Below, piece after piece: positions 10,999 through 24,567 of a stretch of 64,000 nt of DNA; the first letter of the stretch is position 1; every line of letters starts with the position of its first letter. A program made the position numbers and the translations under genes. Source of the DNA: Gamarada debralockiae. Taxonomy: Eukaryota; Ascomycota; Leotiomycetes; Helotiales; Hyphodiscaceae. The notes beneath the pieces were generated by a model that saw only the letters and a program-made list of their open reading frames with translations, was not told the origin of the DNA and ran no database searches. The stretch spans positions 1 through 64,000 of the forward strand of contig NXFV01001126.1 in the NCBI GenBank assembly GCA_002803225.1. Reading direction: 5' to 3'.

Positions 10999-12654
10999 AG
11001 GTGGCGGTTGGTTAGAAGATTTAAGACTATATTTTATGAAACTCAGATCGTCACCCAAAGCTGAAATGCATAGGAAAATCGAAAGTATATACACTAAGAA
11101 ATAAGCAGCTTTAGTCCAGTCATAGATCTAATACAAGTATATGCGATGTAGCAACATGCTTCCCAATATTGTCTACTTGCTCTCCACATGGACATCGAAG
11201 TGTGTACCCATTGTCCAGTTCGAAAGACTCGAGCTCTTATTGATCGTTCGCATCTGCTTCCAAAAAAGTTGCCGTTGCTTTGCTGTAGTTCAGCAGTGCT
11301 TGAATAGCAGGTACTAGTTCAATCCAGCTTCAGAGAGCATCCGGGGCCACGCCTGGCAAACTCATTTCAAGGGTCGATGACAAAGTGTTTATATATGACT
11401 GAGTATCTCCGCAAACGACTTCGGGTGAGACTTCAGATGTAGGCAAGTGAACTTTCACTAGCATGAGTGCAGCAATATCGGGTACCAGAGGTACATTATT
11501 TTTGTAGTCATGTAAGTTCGTACTGGACCCTTTCCGTCCGTCATCTTGGCTCAGTTTCTCAACAACCAACATTTGACCACAGCAACGCATTCATCTTCCT
11601 AGTCGCCTGCCTTTTCTACTCCGAAACAGCATACCGCTCACTCGAGGAAATGGACTATATTTCCGCAAGGCAAAGTCGATATTCTCAGCCGTGAAGGTTG
11701 CAAGGGAGGAGCCGAGACGAAATGGAAAGAACGGATAGCTGTTGATCAACTAGGAGGAGATATAGAAACATAAAAGGAGGGCCAGTGAGGCGTAGGTTGA
11801 GCACTCGCAGGTGGAGAGTTGAGTAGGGGAAAAGGGAAGCATGTTTTAGGAATTATGAAGTTCGGGTGACATTGATGAAGGTATGATTTCTGGAATATGC
11901 AGCGGCGTTGAATATCCGTCCAACATCTTCGCATAACACGAAGGAAGATATGAATGAAAGAAATCAAAATCTTTTGGACTATTGCAGGATTTAAATCGGC
12001 TGCATCAAATACAGTTCAGGTTGTGAAACATTCCCAAAAGCTAACCTCTACCTTCCTCATCCAGAAAAGGATCTGCAAAGGGATCAAACTTCATTGTCAA
12101 AGCTGCTACGTTAGATACCAAATCCTACGAAGAGTTTTCAATCCGAAATGCAAGTCTCATCTGGACACTTCTGGGTACTTGTTGAATTCCGAAGACGGTT
12201 CAGCCAGTATATCAAAGCAATCAAGCGTTGGACTTTGTAATGGATAACCCCCAATGCAGATTTTTGCAAGAGCAGCTAGCTACCTCTGAGATACTGTTCA
12301 ATCACGGCTCTATCTACCAGGTTTCAATCTGAACTACAAGCCTCACATGGGTACTTCTGGAATTTCGAAGCCTTTCCGCGCAGCAGTCGAGCAAGTGAAC
12401 TTCCCCCTGAAACGAATCCGAATGCTGGCTGCAAAGAACTCTTCAAGACTCAGTGCAGAGACCGGGAGATTATATTCCACCAAGTATAGCCACCAACCAA
12501 ATAGAAGTAAATCTAGGACACTCGCGTCAGCAGGCCACAACAGCAGTAAAGGCTCGAACTTCCACCAGCAGCATCCACTCCCGCTTTAATTTGTAGTTAC
12601 TCAGGCATTCCAATAAAGAAATTGAGAACCCCCTCATAATAAAGAACCAATAAA
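10999..12654. other. Long intergenic stretch, possible gene remnants
   Basis: No complete gene is visible. A minus-strand frame at 11330-11700 has protein-like content (DIAALMLVKVHLPTSEVSPE, TAENIDFALRKYSPFPR), but it lacks a start, splice sites that fit, or a known domain. It may be a relic. A Cys/Phe-poor plus-strand stretch at 12250-12590 contains two loosely repeated segments around 12120-12190 and 12330-12390 that share the words CAAG, TCTC, CACTTCTGG or TACTTCTGG. Confidence 0.3.
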
Positions 12655-13041
12655 ATGTCTAGGATCAGAAGGCAGATTCAAAGGTCCGAACCCTCTGACC
12701 TCACACATCATTTCGATCACATGACTGCAGACTTGACCAAAAAACCAACTCGAAGGGAAGCAATGACGACACGGCAAGTTAAGAAAAATCGAGACGCAGC
12801 TGCGCCTTTGAAAGTGGCGATTCCTTTCGATGAGTCACACCTGCTTCGCAGAGGATTCGACACAGATGAGGCTTTCGATGAATCCTTTTCCGTCAGCCGC
12901 TCAAAACGAAAGTCGCCACCAGAATTTGCTCAGAGAAGCAGCAGGCGTAAGCTCAGACATGCCCCCAAACGCGCTCGCCGGATCAGGCAACAGCCATCAA
13001 AACAAAACAAAAGGAGCGCGTCAAGACCGGGAAGCAAATGA
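12655..13041 (+). CDS. Small basic hypothetical protein (128 aa)
   Basis: A single open frame starts ATG at 12655 after an A-rich leader and runs to TGA at 13041. The product is strongly basic and Ser/Arg/Lys-rich, with no predicted membrane segment and no recognised domain. The C-terminal half has clusters such as KRARRIRQQPSKQNKRSASR that would fit a nuclear location signal. It is not known to me. It ends about 240 bases from the 3' end of the convergent histone H4 gene. It could equally be non-coding; low-complexity basic frames arise by chance. Confidence 0.3.
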   Translation: MSRIRRQIQRSEPSDLTHHFDHMTADLTKKPTRREAMTTRQVKKNRDAAAPLKVAIPFDESHLLRRGFDTDEAFDESFSVSRSKRKSPPEFAQRSSRRKLRHAPKRARRIRQQPSKQNKRSASRPGSK

Positions 13042-13279
13042 GTGCGATCGAAGCTAGAGAAATCCAAGAATGTCCAAGTCACTCAAAAAGAAGCAAAGTT
13101 GATGTTTGATGGTGATTGATTATCTCATGGAGTATCAACCATGAAGTACCCCCAATGTCCGTATGATACAATAAACACCGTGAAGCAAGACCCATTCCCA
13201 AAGCACACCCATCTTCAATCGCGATCAACCAGCGAGGAAGAAATTCGTAACGACCATGAAAATCCCAGAGCAAACCCAT

Positions 13280-13735
<456 letters not shown>

Positions 13736-14461
13736 ATTGAATGAGTTGTTGGGTAGAAGAGTTGAAGTGAGGAGATGTTTGTTGGTTGAGGGCGTTGGTC
13801 GTTGATGTTGTCGAATTGATGTATTGCGAATGGAGTTGTAAGAAAGTTGGAGGGGACGAAGCTATTTGACTGAGCTCGACGCGCCACGATTGTTGCCGCA
13901 ATCACTGAGCTAAAATTGGGCGCTAGTCCCGAAAGAAATCGAGCGACAACAACAAAGGCTGAGTGATCTCGCTTGCTGATTGGCTGGCAGGATTGGGTTT
14001 GGAACGTCAACTTTGACGATGCCAGAAATATTGAAGGAAGGAAGGAACGTATGAATTAGGAGGATCGTGTAGTAGTCAGAATAATTAAGTTCACTTCCAT
14101 TAATTCTTTTGCTTCAAAAATTAATTTATTAATTGACGTTCCTTCGATATCAACTTCTCTCCGCGTTCTAATTCTGGTGTTCCTGCAGGGCGAACTTCAA
14201 AAGTTGTGCTCGCTTCTGATTGGCTGGCGAATCTTTGATTTTGAACGTTCGTTTTCCCTCTGATTTCGCAACTTTTGAAAAGACGCTAGCGGTTGATCAC
14301 TCGCTAGTCGCAGGCTCCTACAAATAATCCCGCCTCCCACTTCTTCCGACCTTTCTTCTTCATCCACACTCAACATCATCTCGACCAACCAACAATTTTC
14401 GACAACCACAACAACTCTTCATCACTTCCATCAACACCAACACAAAGTCAATACCGTCCTA
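13736..14461. promoter_or_regulatory. Divergent H4-H3 promoter with two repeated CCAAT modules
   Basis: The 726 bases between the two histone start codons contain a 40-base module twice in the same orientation, at 13968-14007 and 14209-14248. Each copy starts CTCGCTT, holds the core CTGATTGGCTGGC (an inverted CCAAT box) and ends in GAACGT. The spacing between copies is 241 bases. CCAAT boxes bind the HAP/CBF complex in fungi; S-phase control of the pair through these copies is inference. Pyrimidine-rich leader sequence precedes the H3 start. Confidence 0.7.
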
Positions 14462-15227
<766 letters not shown>

Positions 15228-16279
15228 GTGCACGGCTTCCTCTTCGGATCATCTCGACATGGCAATCTTCGACCTTGACCACTGACCTTTCGTCGCGCTG
15301 GCCTTGGGTGATGGGAGGCACATTGGGTTGATTTGATGGGTACATAATGGACTGGGATGGGGTTTACAATGGGTTGCGCATGGAGTTTGCCTTTGCTTTT
15401 TATTACGGATCGTTCGGGTGTACATTATTGAACCAGCGATAGGGCGCTGAGTTCCGATCAATGGATCAATGAAATCATGATTTTCCACAACTCAATTTCC
15501 TTGATGACTGATTTAATTCCTTGCACTTGAAATCCAAGCCCCAACTTCTCCATGCTGCTTCTGACGCGCCTTTGTTATGATTTCTGACGCGGTGGCCAGT
15601 GCTTCTCGAGATCCAAATCTGAGAGCCGGACTTAGATCCAGGCACTCCACCCCAGGAGCTTTCTATCTTGCAATCTGCTGCTCATAATTTATTCTTCTCA
15701 TTCAATTTACTTCATCAGCTCAAATCAGTTCCCTTTTATCAATCTGAAAAATCTTCATATGCACGTTCTGGAGTCCTGTGAAAATTGAACTTATGAAAAT
15801 TCTGATTTGTGAAGAAGCCATTACTCTTTGCACTGCAAGACCAATCTTAGATCTGCCTCACTCTAGTGCATTCAAATTCGGAATCTGCAACTCGTGTTCA
15901 AATTTTCAAGTTGCTATTCAAGTCTCACAGCCCCGGGGATTGCGTGAAATCTCTTTCTTGCAGATCCCGTAGTTCTTTCAATCTTGCAAAACTAATGAAA
16001 CTTGCAGTACTTGCGTGCCCTTACTTAAGCACCTCCCCCGCGAATGGAGGAGAAACTAAGTAAGACTAGCCTCTGCTACATGCATACGATTACCAGAAGC
16101 AAACGTAAGATCGTAAGAGCGAATTTGATGCGCCATAAGGGCGTTTTTGATGGGAGTCACGCAAGAGACAAATGTGAAAGAGCAACCCCAATTTCACACC
16201 ACCACAAACACCACACCATGCGCAAAGACCCCGAATTCATATCCCAATTCACCAATTCTGACCAGAGCCACCTTGGGTC
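15228..16279. other. Intergenic region between H3 and the helicase-like gene
   Basis: It contains the 3' ends of two convergent genes. Short open frames at 15778-16338 have no recognisable content. I looked for a further exon of the helicase gene here, on the minus strand, and found none I could support. Confidence 0.4.
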
Positions 16280-19200
16280 TTACTTCGCATAAGGATGACC
16301 AACCTCCTTGCAGTTGTGACATGGCCAGCCAGTATTGAATCCTGGGCACTTCTTAGAGTTTATGCCGTGACCGAGCTGTCCACACTTATGACAAGCTTGC
16401 GTGCTTTCCTTGTCCACGTCATGGCGATAAACCGAGTCTTGCTCGTCGCAGAAGATGTACAGACTGTAGAGATACTTGGTAGCAGGACTGCTAACCATAA
16501 AAGCTTCTTCGGATTTGCCATAAGTTGATACATCGAGCGACTCGCTGGTTACAGCATTGGCGTAGGCGTAGCGGAATCGAGTATCAGCGACGAGGCGGTC
16601 CTTAGAATCACCGACGAAGGGGGTCCATCGTTGATTAGGGATCAGAGCGCAGATAAAATCCTTCTCCTTGCCTTGGATGACTTTGACAGTAAGAGCCTCG
16701 AAGCGGCTATCCAATTCCTTGAGAAATGTAGCGTTTGCCCAATTGACAATGCCGAGATAGGGAGATTCGACACCAATGGAGAAAGTCTTAGGGTCGAAAC
16801 CGAGATCCTTGCCCTCATCTAGAGTCTTCTGGAGCTTCTTGAGCATAGACAAGGCCCACTGCTGCATGCCCGGATTGGTCATGGAGGTCCCACCGATTTC
16901 CTTCTCAGATCGCGTATTCTCCAAGATGAAGAAGGCGATGTTGTTATTGATCTCAAAGTTGTCTGTGAAGAACTTCACCATGAAAAGTGCCTTGGGTGGC
17001 ATGGGCTTGCCGATGTTTCCGTCAATCATAGCCTTGTTGTAGTAGTTCTTTGAGACCCATGCAACAAATGCCTCGTTCCACATGCGCAACTGCTCGTACA
17101 AGGCGATTGTCTTCAAGCCGGCATCTTGGAATAGCTGAGAGACTGTGTACTTGACGAATTTGTAGAAAGCTGCTGCAGCCTTGTGACGTTCGACGTTCAA
17201 GTAAGGTCCCTGCTGTCTCAAGTCGCCTGTGGGTATGATGAACTCCAAGAACGGGTATGAAGCAACTAGACCAATGAACTTGTGCTTTGGAGATCTAGCA
17301 TCCTCGTCCTTGAGCATGAAAGTAGGAGTGATCATCTCAGCGACTTGGGTTCGAAGGAACATATCGCAAGTTCCGCCAATGATGTGAGCCTTGCCCAATA
17401 CTCTACCCATCAGACGCTTGATCTCTGCATTTCTCTCCTCTGTGGAATTGTTGGGGTCGTTGGGATTCAGCTCGAGTCTGGCTAGCATAGCTCTCAACAC
17501 TGACCACTCATCAGGATTATCGTTCATCTCGCGGCGCATGTGCTCGTTGAGAGAGAGATCACGGATATTGTCGTCAAATCGCTTGTCACCCTTCGCAGCA
17601 TTTGCTTGAGCCTTCTTGTCAACCTCGTTTAGGAGGGTCATAACGAGGAACTCAGATTCCGGAGCATCTTGGAAGAACGGCTGGAGCTCATCGGGGATGA
17701 AGTTGTTTATGAACTTTGACTTCTCTGCTGGCAGAGAGTGTAGGCGGACGATGTTGAGCTTTCCAATGCCAAACTTAGGATCGCGAGCCTCAGCAGAAAC
17801 TCTATCCATCAGCTCGTTGACGAGAGCATTGGTATCAGAAGTGATGATGGCTTGGTTGCGCTGGGTACCATCTGGAACTTCCTTGATGACATGAGCGAGA
17901 GTGTAGCGAAGTGCCAGCTTGGACTTGCCGCTAGCAGGTGCACCCGCAACTGGCAAGGAGCCATGGTGAACTTCCTTGGCCTCAAAAAAGCGCTTGTTCT
18001 GATTCACAGTCAAGCCTTGTGCAAACTTCGGATAGTCCTTGCAGCAAGAATCAAAGAAATTCTTGATCGGGAATTCAGACTGAAAATTGCCGAAAGTTAG
18101 GAGTTCGACCATATGATGACGGACAGATGATTGAGTGAGCTCAGGATTGTAATCGTCAAAGAACTTGTTGATAGTTCTAATGGCATCCTTGTGGCCTTGA
18201 TCCGAATTGATCTTGATGATCTTCACTGCGTGACGGGGAGCCTCATCCTTGATGTACTTACGGCGACGTTCAACATTGCTGATACGATTCTCAGCAACAG
18301 GGACAAGAGTGCCAACGTATGGGTCTCCATCAACGCCTTCGTACAGAGAGTCCCTAGGACGAGTGAGTCTGAACAATGGCTGACCCTCAACGTTTAGCTC
18401 TGAAGGCTCGACAAGCTTGGCATGCCAGCATTTGCGTTGAAAGATCTTCTGGTCGAGGCGCATCTGTTCCTGGCGCTCGAATTTTTCCTCATCAGATTCA
18501 ACAAACTTGAGAATGTCACCGCCATTGTCAATAATGACGCCATCGTTGCCTCGGTCATTGAATCTTATACTAGGCTTTCTTGAACCATTTGCGACAGGTG
18601 GGAGACCAACAACAAACGGCATGACGAAGATGTAGCTATCACCGAGTCGAGGACGCTCGAGGTCGGGATTGTCCCACTTCACGCTGGCGAGCAACACCTT
18701 TGGCTGATCGTTGTCGGTAGGGATGTTTGCATTCTTGAACGCCGAGCCAGGAACTGCCTCGAAGGTTGACATCATAGGCATCGCGGAAATCTCAGTGGCA
18801 AGGCCGAGAATGTATTGATACTCATCCTCTTCCGCGTAGACCAATGGGATCTTATGCTCAAGAAGGCCATCAAAGGTTCTACGATTCTTGAGGATAAGGT
18901 TGGGAATGGAGAGCATTGGGCGCTCAGAAGCGTGAAGGATATTGTTCTGATGCAGTTGGTGTTGAATCGGAGAATTCTTGCACCAATCATGGCTTTGATT
19001 GGTCTGCTTATCTTTATTAACTTTGAACCCCATCTTGGCGAGCATTCTATCCACATTGCCGGTTTCCATGACTTCTTCGATGAACATGGTGATCATCTCG
19101 AACTTAAAAGGAGTATTGGCCTTAGTTCCAGCACGAATAGCTTGGATCAAGTCCTTGAGCTTGGCTTCAGCCCCGGCATTCTTGAGCTTTGGCACATCCT

Positions 19201-20000
19201 TATGCAAACCGCGAACACGACCGGTGATAAAACTGACCAGAGCCTTCTTGACAGGGCTCCAGTCGGCAGGAGGGTTGAAATGGGTAGGGAGGGTGTAGGT
19301 GCCGGGGGGAGCAACGGTGTAGTTGCAAATATCTCCGGCGCTGATTTGGAAAGAGAAGGCATGATGGGTGTAACCTTGAGGATTGTGCTCGGGGCTCATG
19401 TCGCGTTCAATCTTGCCGAAGATGTACATCTCCGATTTGAAATTCTTTTCGCGGCAGTCAAGACCGACCACGATTGATGGAGAAGTGATACCGTTCATCA
19501 AGAGCTTGCAGTTTTCTGGCTCGCCGTAGACCTTGCCGTTGATCGAAGGATACGCGAAGACTTCGTAAATCTTCTCGTAGCTGAGATCAAACTTGATCCT
19601 ACGCACAACAGTCTGATCATCGGGGTTGTCAAGACTGTGAAGTTCAGAGTAAGCATTTGGTCAACGAGGCAAGAGAAGAAGACCTCAGTAGACACGCTTC
19701 TTGAGGCGGATTCCGCCGCAGAAGGGTGCGAATCCAGACGGAAAGGGTGAGTGTGAATGACTTACCCATCGCCATTGACATTATCGTCATTGCGGCCATT
19801 CTCGTGATCATTGACGTTGCCAAAACTCCGAAGTTCAGTATTAGCATTTAGTCAACGAGGGAGGTGGGAAATGCTGAGCAGACATGCTCTTGAATCTCGC
19901 GAGTTCAAGTAGGAAGGATTATTGGAATGACTTACCCGTCGCCGTTGACATTGTTGCCAGTGCCGCCAAGATCATCGATGATATTGTGACCGTCAGCCAT
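16280..20000 (-). CDS. Large Upf1-like SF1 helicase-family protein with C-terminal CCHC zinc knuckles
   Basis: Three exons (20000-19936, 19825-19766, 19634-16280) give about 1159 residues. The N-terminus is short Gly/Asn/Asp repeats, followed by some 480 residues I cannot assign. SF1 motifs then follow in order. They are a Q-motif-like LTVNQNKRF; Walker A GAPASGKSK (about 605-613); GTCDMFLR, where Upf1 has its motif before Walker B; a Walker B-like KDEDA (about 817-821); GDLRQQGP (about 845, motif III); YEQLRM (about 889, motif IV); VIQGKEKDFI (motif V); and DTRFRYAYANAV (motif VI). The tail has a CHKCGQLGH...C zinc knuckle and half of a second, ending GHPYAK. This suggests an RNA- or DNA-dependent ATPase that binds nucleic acid through its tail. 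The role is unknown and the motifs are degenerate, so activity is uncertain. The last codons overlap a perfect splice-donor sequence, and a further 3' exon may be missing. Confidence 0.75.
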
Positions 20001-21705
20001 GATAACGGCTTCAAATTGAAAGTGAGGAGTTTTGGTGACGCGACTTTGTGGAGTTTTGGATGTAAGAGTAACACCAAACAAAGCTTGAGGTTGGTTTTGA
20101 CGCCTTCTGTGCTTGCCGAAGATTTCGGAGTGTTGGAGTTGGGTTGTTTTATGAGAGTTGTAGGGAAATTGCGAAGGTTGCTAAAGTTGGGAAGTTGGGG
20201 AATTTCGCGAAGCGACGACTTTTGACGATGTTGTGCGCGTTACCGAATGTGAAAAGATATTCACTCAAAAGATTATGTATAAGGCAGTTAATTTGCTTAC
20301 GATCCCGTTTTCCATCCTCAAAGGCAAGCCAAGAACGATGGTCGGCTATATCGTGTGCAGGAGATGTGTTGTATTACATCCCCAAAAAGGTCGATTCGAA
20401 GCACTCCTAGGCTCTTCCAGGCCGGCCTGTGCAAGCACACGGTGCTGGGTAGTTGAAAGGTGTTAGTTTAACGTCATCCCAGACAATGCCACTTCTCCAT
20501 TCGCTGATTTTGGAGAGTGTGCCACGCCGCGATAACATCAAACTCACATTGTGTTGGAAGCTTCCCCATGGCATGCTGTGAGAGCGCAGAATCTTCTAAA
20601 ATCCGACTCTGTTGACAATGCGCATTATTTCATCGTGTGAGGTGATCAGTTTTCCCAGGTCTTGCTGAAGCGTAAGGGACCTTGAAGCTTCGACACTGTC
20701 TGTTGGAGCAAGCTTCGAGATAATGCAGTGCCAGTTATTTGAGTGTTTCTTCCACGGAGGGGTAAGTTGACTGAGAGTACCACGTTCCTGGGTTGCCAAG
20801 ATCGTAAGAGGCTATCTCAATTGTTGTGGTGCGGTGCAGTACGATGAGGGGTAGCAGCCTGATAGCGAATGGGAATATCGGGTTCAGTCTTGCAAAGAGC
20901 GGTATTTGATCTGAGAGAGATTCGCTGGGAAACATAATCCTCTGAAGGGCCTGTAATTAATCGGCATTTGTGTATTGGAGACATTTGGTCCACACATACT
21001 CAGTTAAGGGTATGACTTTCTTAGTGAATTGGTCCACTATCTTGTCACAGCGCTTCTAACTGAATAGCACAGTTACGGCGGCGGGCCTCCCGAATTTGAT
21101 AGTAACTATGAATTCCACCCATGCTACTTGAATTTGGAGGTTGAGTTCATATTGAAACGAGGGGCTCCCGGTGATGTGGTTGAATGGTGAACATGTGCGT
21201 GACGGGAGCCGTTTGGGAGTTTTTGGAGAACCGGGGAAGGTGTCTGATCGATCGTTCAAATGCACAGGCACCTTGGCAGTTGCACGGTTTACTCTTAAGT
21301 CGTTAAAGTACTGGAGGTACTGGTCGCAATTCGTCAAATTCGTAAGTTGAAGATCGGAGAGAGCTTTGTCTATCTTCGAGTGTCGTCGCATTATTGGTGC
21401 CTCAGGTGTTAATACACATGACCGAAATGATAATATTACGTGATTTGTCATGTGGTCCATGGAAGGCAACAATTATACCACGGATATTTAGAGAAATAGT
21501 TAAGATATTGGATATTTACTCTATTTCATCTTAACATTCAAAAAGGAAATTGGAATTATGCCTGCACTGGTTGATACCTTGCTTATACAAACCGTAAAAT
21601 GAATCAAAGAATTAAAACGACAAGTTCCATTCTCATATGCGAAACTTCCACCAAGCATGCCGCTCTAATTCGTGACTGGACTCCAACTCCGGAATTCGTC
21701 CAATT
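20001..21705. other. Intergenic region upstream of the helicase-like gene
   Basis: This is 1.7 kb without a supported gene. It holds the helicase promoter and the 3' flank of the Rad3 gene. A 138-codon minus-strand frame (21056-21472) exists, with no recognised content, no intron and an unremarkable start. I leave it uncalled. Confidence 0.4.
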
Positions 21706-24567
21706 TCAATTCCCATCCAGATCCATCATCGAAGCTTCCAATTCATCATCATCAAACCCATCTTCATTCTCCCTGGCAATCTCCGCCTCATTCCCCTCCC
21801 TAATTCCCTCCATCTGCTGGCCCCCATTAGCCTCGGCCTCCTTCAACGCTCTAATAGCCTCTTCCTCCTGCTTCTCCTTAAAAGCCTCCAAATCCTTAAT
21901 ACTCCACGTGCTAATGCCCTCCTGATCCCTAGCCTTGAACGGCTGGGCCATAGCCCTCAAGAACTTCTTCGCACTGCCAACCGCCATATCCGTGCTCAAA
22001 TTAACCTCACTCTCAAGGATAGCCTGATTGATCCATTTCGGGAGCTGTGATCTCTTCTTCAAAAATCGTCTGTCTGCTAATACCATTATTCCGTAATCGT
22101 CCTTTCCTCGCAGGACACGACCTAGACATTGTGCTGCATGTCTCATGGCGTCGAAAGATAGAAAGTCGTTTTCTCGGATGCGGTAGGTCTCACGAAGGAA
22201 CTCGAGACGGGCTTTCAGAATTCTGGACTCGGTGTATTGGAATGGGACGCCAATGCACAGCACAGTTCGTCCGTATTGATGATCGAAATCGATACCTTCT
22301 GAGACTTTTCCTCTTGCGACACAAAGGAGGATTGCGCCGCGGCCGTTGCAGCATGCTGTGCGATATGTCTCCAGTGCCAGCGAGGTTTCTTGGGCGTCGG
22401 GGGTTTCGACAAGAATAAGCTTGTATTTCCAGACCTCGTCCAGAATGCCCATTCCTTGCCACATGCTGATGATCGATTCCATGTATAGATAGGAGGGGAA
22501 GAAAACGACCATACCATCAGGGGTCAGTTTTGAAAATTCGGTTAGGATGTTGCCGTAATTCCGGACGACTGACGGATCGTTGCGAACTTGGAAGCCTGAT
22601 GACACTGCCACTTGATCAGATCCTCGGGTGATGATGAGCGGTAAGAAAGATCTTCGTGCCAATGTCATGGCATATGATTCCTGCACAACAGTTTCAAACC
22701 CAAGCATTTTGGGATACATCTCTAGAGGAGAAATCGTTCCGGATGTGATGATGACTGAGCTGAAGCGATCGAAAACTGGCTTGATGGCAATCGCAGCATC
22801 GAGACAGGTGAAGTGCAGGACCGGGTTGGGGACTTCTGCCGTGTCTGATTCGTAAGGCTCCAAAATAAGTAGAAAGCCCTTTTCATAGGTAGCAACGAGA
22901 GTGGCGAATGTTGCAACTTCCTGCAGAGGTTGATAATCCTCAATATTTGTGAGTTCGAGGGTCCGGACGAGGGAGGTTAATCTTTCCGCGCAGAATCGTA
23001 AAGGCTTCTTTTCGATGAAAGTGTACTCTTTGAGATGTGCAAGGAAAGATGGAGGGGTTTCAGAGATGACTTGGCGGACTTTCATTCGGGTCTGTGGATA
23101 GATTAGTTGCTGTTCTACACAGCTTGAGGCCTTTCGCACCTTGAGGTATTCAATAAATCGCTTCAGGAAAGCAACAAAATGTTCTGCTCTTCGGATATTT
23201 CCAGGAACTGCCTCTTTGAGAAGGTCATCTGGAAGAGCTGCGCAAAGGTTAGCAGTCGTTGCTATCCCGCAGATTCACAACTCACCTGGATTTGACATAA
23301 ATGCATCCTCCTGTCGCGCTTCATCTGCATCCCTCAGACCTTCCACAAGCTTGGCATACTCATTCTTGAGTTTGTCTGCATCACTATCCTTCATCTCAGA
23401 AATCTTGTTCTCCAGATTCTGAGCTCCTCGAGTTGCTTTTCGTAACGAATCCTCCGTGATATCTGTGCTCAAAGATTCTATGCAGACGTTGTCGATATTG
23501 TGTGCTTCGTCGAAAACAACTATGCAGTCTTTGGAGAGCTCCTTTGATACACGTTCAGCAATCTTGGGATCCAGTAGATAATGGTAGGAGTAGATGATGA
23601 CGTTGCAGAAGGACATCTAGGTTGTCATCAGCGGGGACCATCAGCACGCTGGATTGCACATACCATTCGCCTTGATGTAAAATATGGGCATTGTTTGTGT
23701 TCTTCTCCATATCTCATGATGCCATCGAGTGTCCATACTCCATTCGGAATGAGGTTGTGAGGCTCCAGAAGGTCCAAGTTCTGCTCTTGTTAGCCAAGGA
23801 CATTCGAACGGTAGATTGGAAACAAACATCATGATATATGCAAACAGGTACATCTTCTCCCCTCTCTTTCTTCTCCTTCACAAAGCCCGCTGTCAAGCTT
23901 CGACATCTTGCATCAACAACAGCACCACTCTTTTCTCGTTTCACCGAAGGGTGTAAGCAGAGATTCTTCCGACTTGTCAATCCCAACCCTCTGAAATCTT
24001 CCTTGTGTCCAAGTTGATCCTCTCGATATTTCATAAGCGCCTTGAGCTCTGCTAAAGCCTTTTCGATTTCGGACATGGTACCTGAAGGTCATCAACTTGC
24101 TGCGTTGAATGTTGCCACTTGCACCGCACTCACGTGAGCAGTAAATTAGCTTTCGATGCTCTGGATAGTATTGTTGATAAGCCACGATCAGGGACAGAAG
24201 AGAAACTGTCTTTCCTGTCCCTGAAGGCATTTCTAGGACACAGTGACCTCCCGCATCGAGGGTTTCTGGGTGGGCATGTCAGCACGTGAGCAATAGTTCG
24301 AAGAAGGGGTATTTACTCTTGAGGTCGCACATGTAGCTACATTTTGAAGTCAAGTAAGTCAAGTAACAATTTAGTCATTAGTGATAAACATACGCATATT
24401 GCTCTGTTGTCTTTGTCAGTATTCGAGATCTTGGAGCTTAATGTACCCCTGGCTCACCTGGATATATCCTTGGATATGGAAAGAGAACCGGGAGGTCCCT
24501 GGGAGCTTGATCAGCTTCAAAACTAATACATAGTGATGAATGTACCATACCCAATGTTGAACTTCAT
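21706..24567 (-). CDS. rad3: TFIIH 5'-3' DNA helicase Rad3/XPD/ERCC2
   Basis: Nine exons join to 818 codons: 24567-24551, 24498-24458, 24403-24394, 24336-24317, 24265-24134, 24081-23828, 23780-23664, 23616-23286 and 23237-21706. All phases agree. Walker A PSGTGKT ends at residue 49 and the DEAH box lies at 233-236, as in human XPD. The four iron-sulphur cysteines are recognisable in [19 protein letters not shown] and KQCPYF. Helicase domain 2 contains [26 protein letters not shown] and [16 protein letters not shown]. The protein unwinds DNA in nucleotide excision repair and bridges the TFIIH core to the CAK kinase in transcription. The C-terminal tail is acidic and longer than in yeast. Two exons are only 10 and 20 bases. 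No lesion is seen. Confidence 0.97.

Noticed and set aside
18815..19477. 220-codon plus-strand frame
   Set aside because: It is the antisense shadow of the helicase-like coding sequence.
21056..21472. 138-codon minus-strand frame between the helicase-like gene and Rad3
   Set aside because: No recognised domain, no splicing signals or codon bias that I could judge; length alone is weak evidence.
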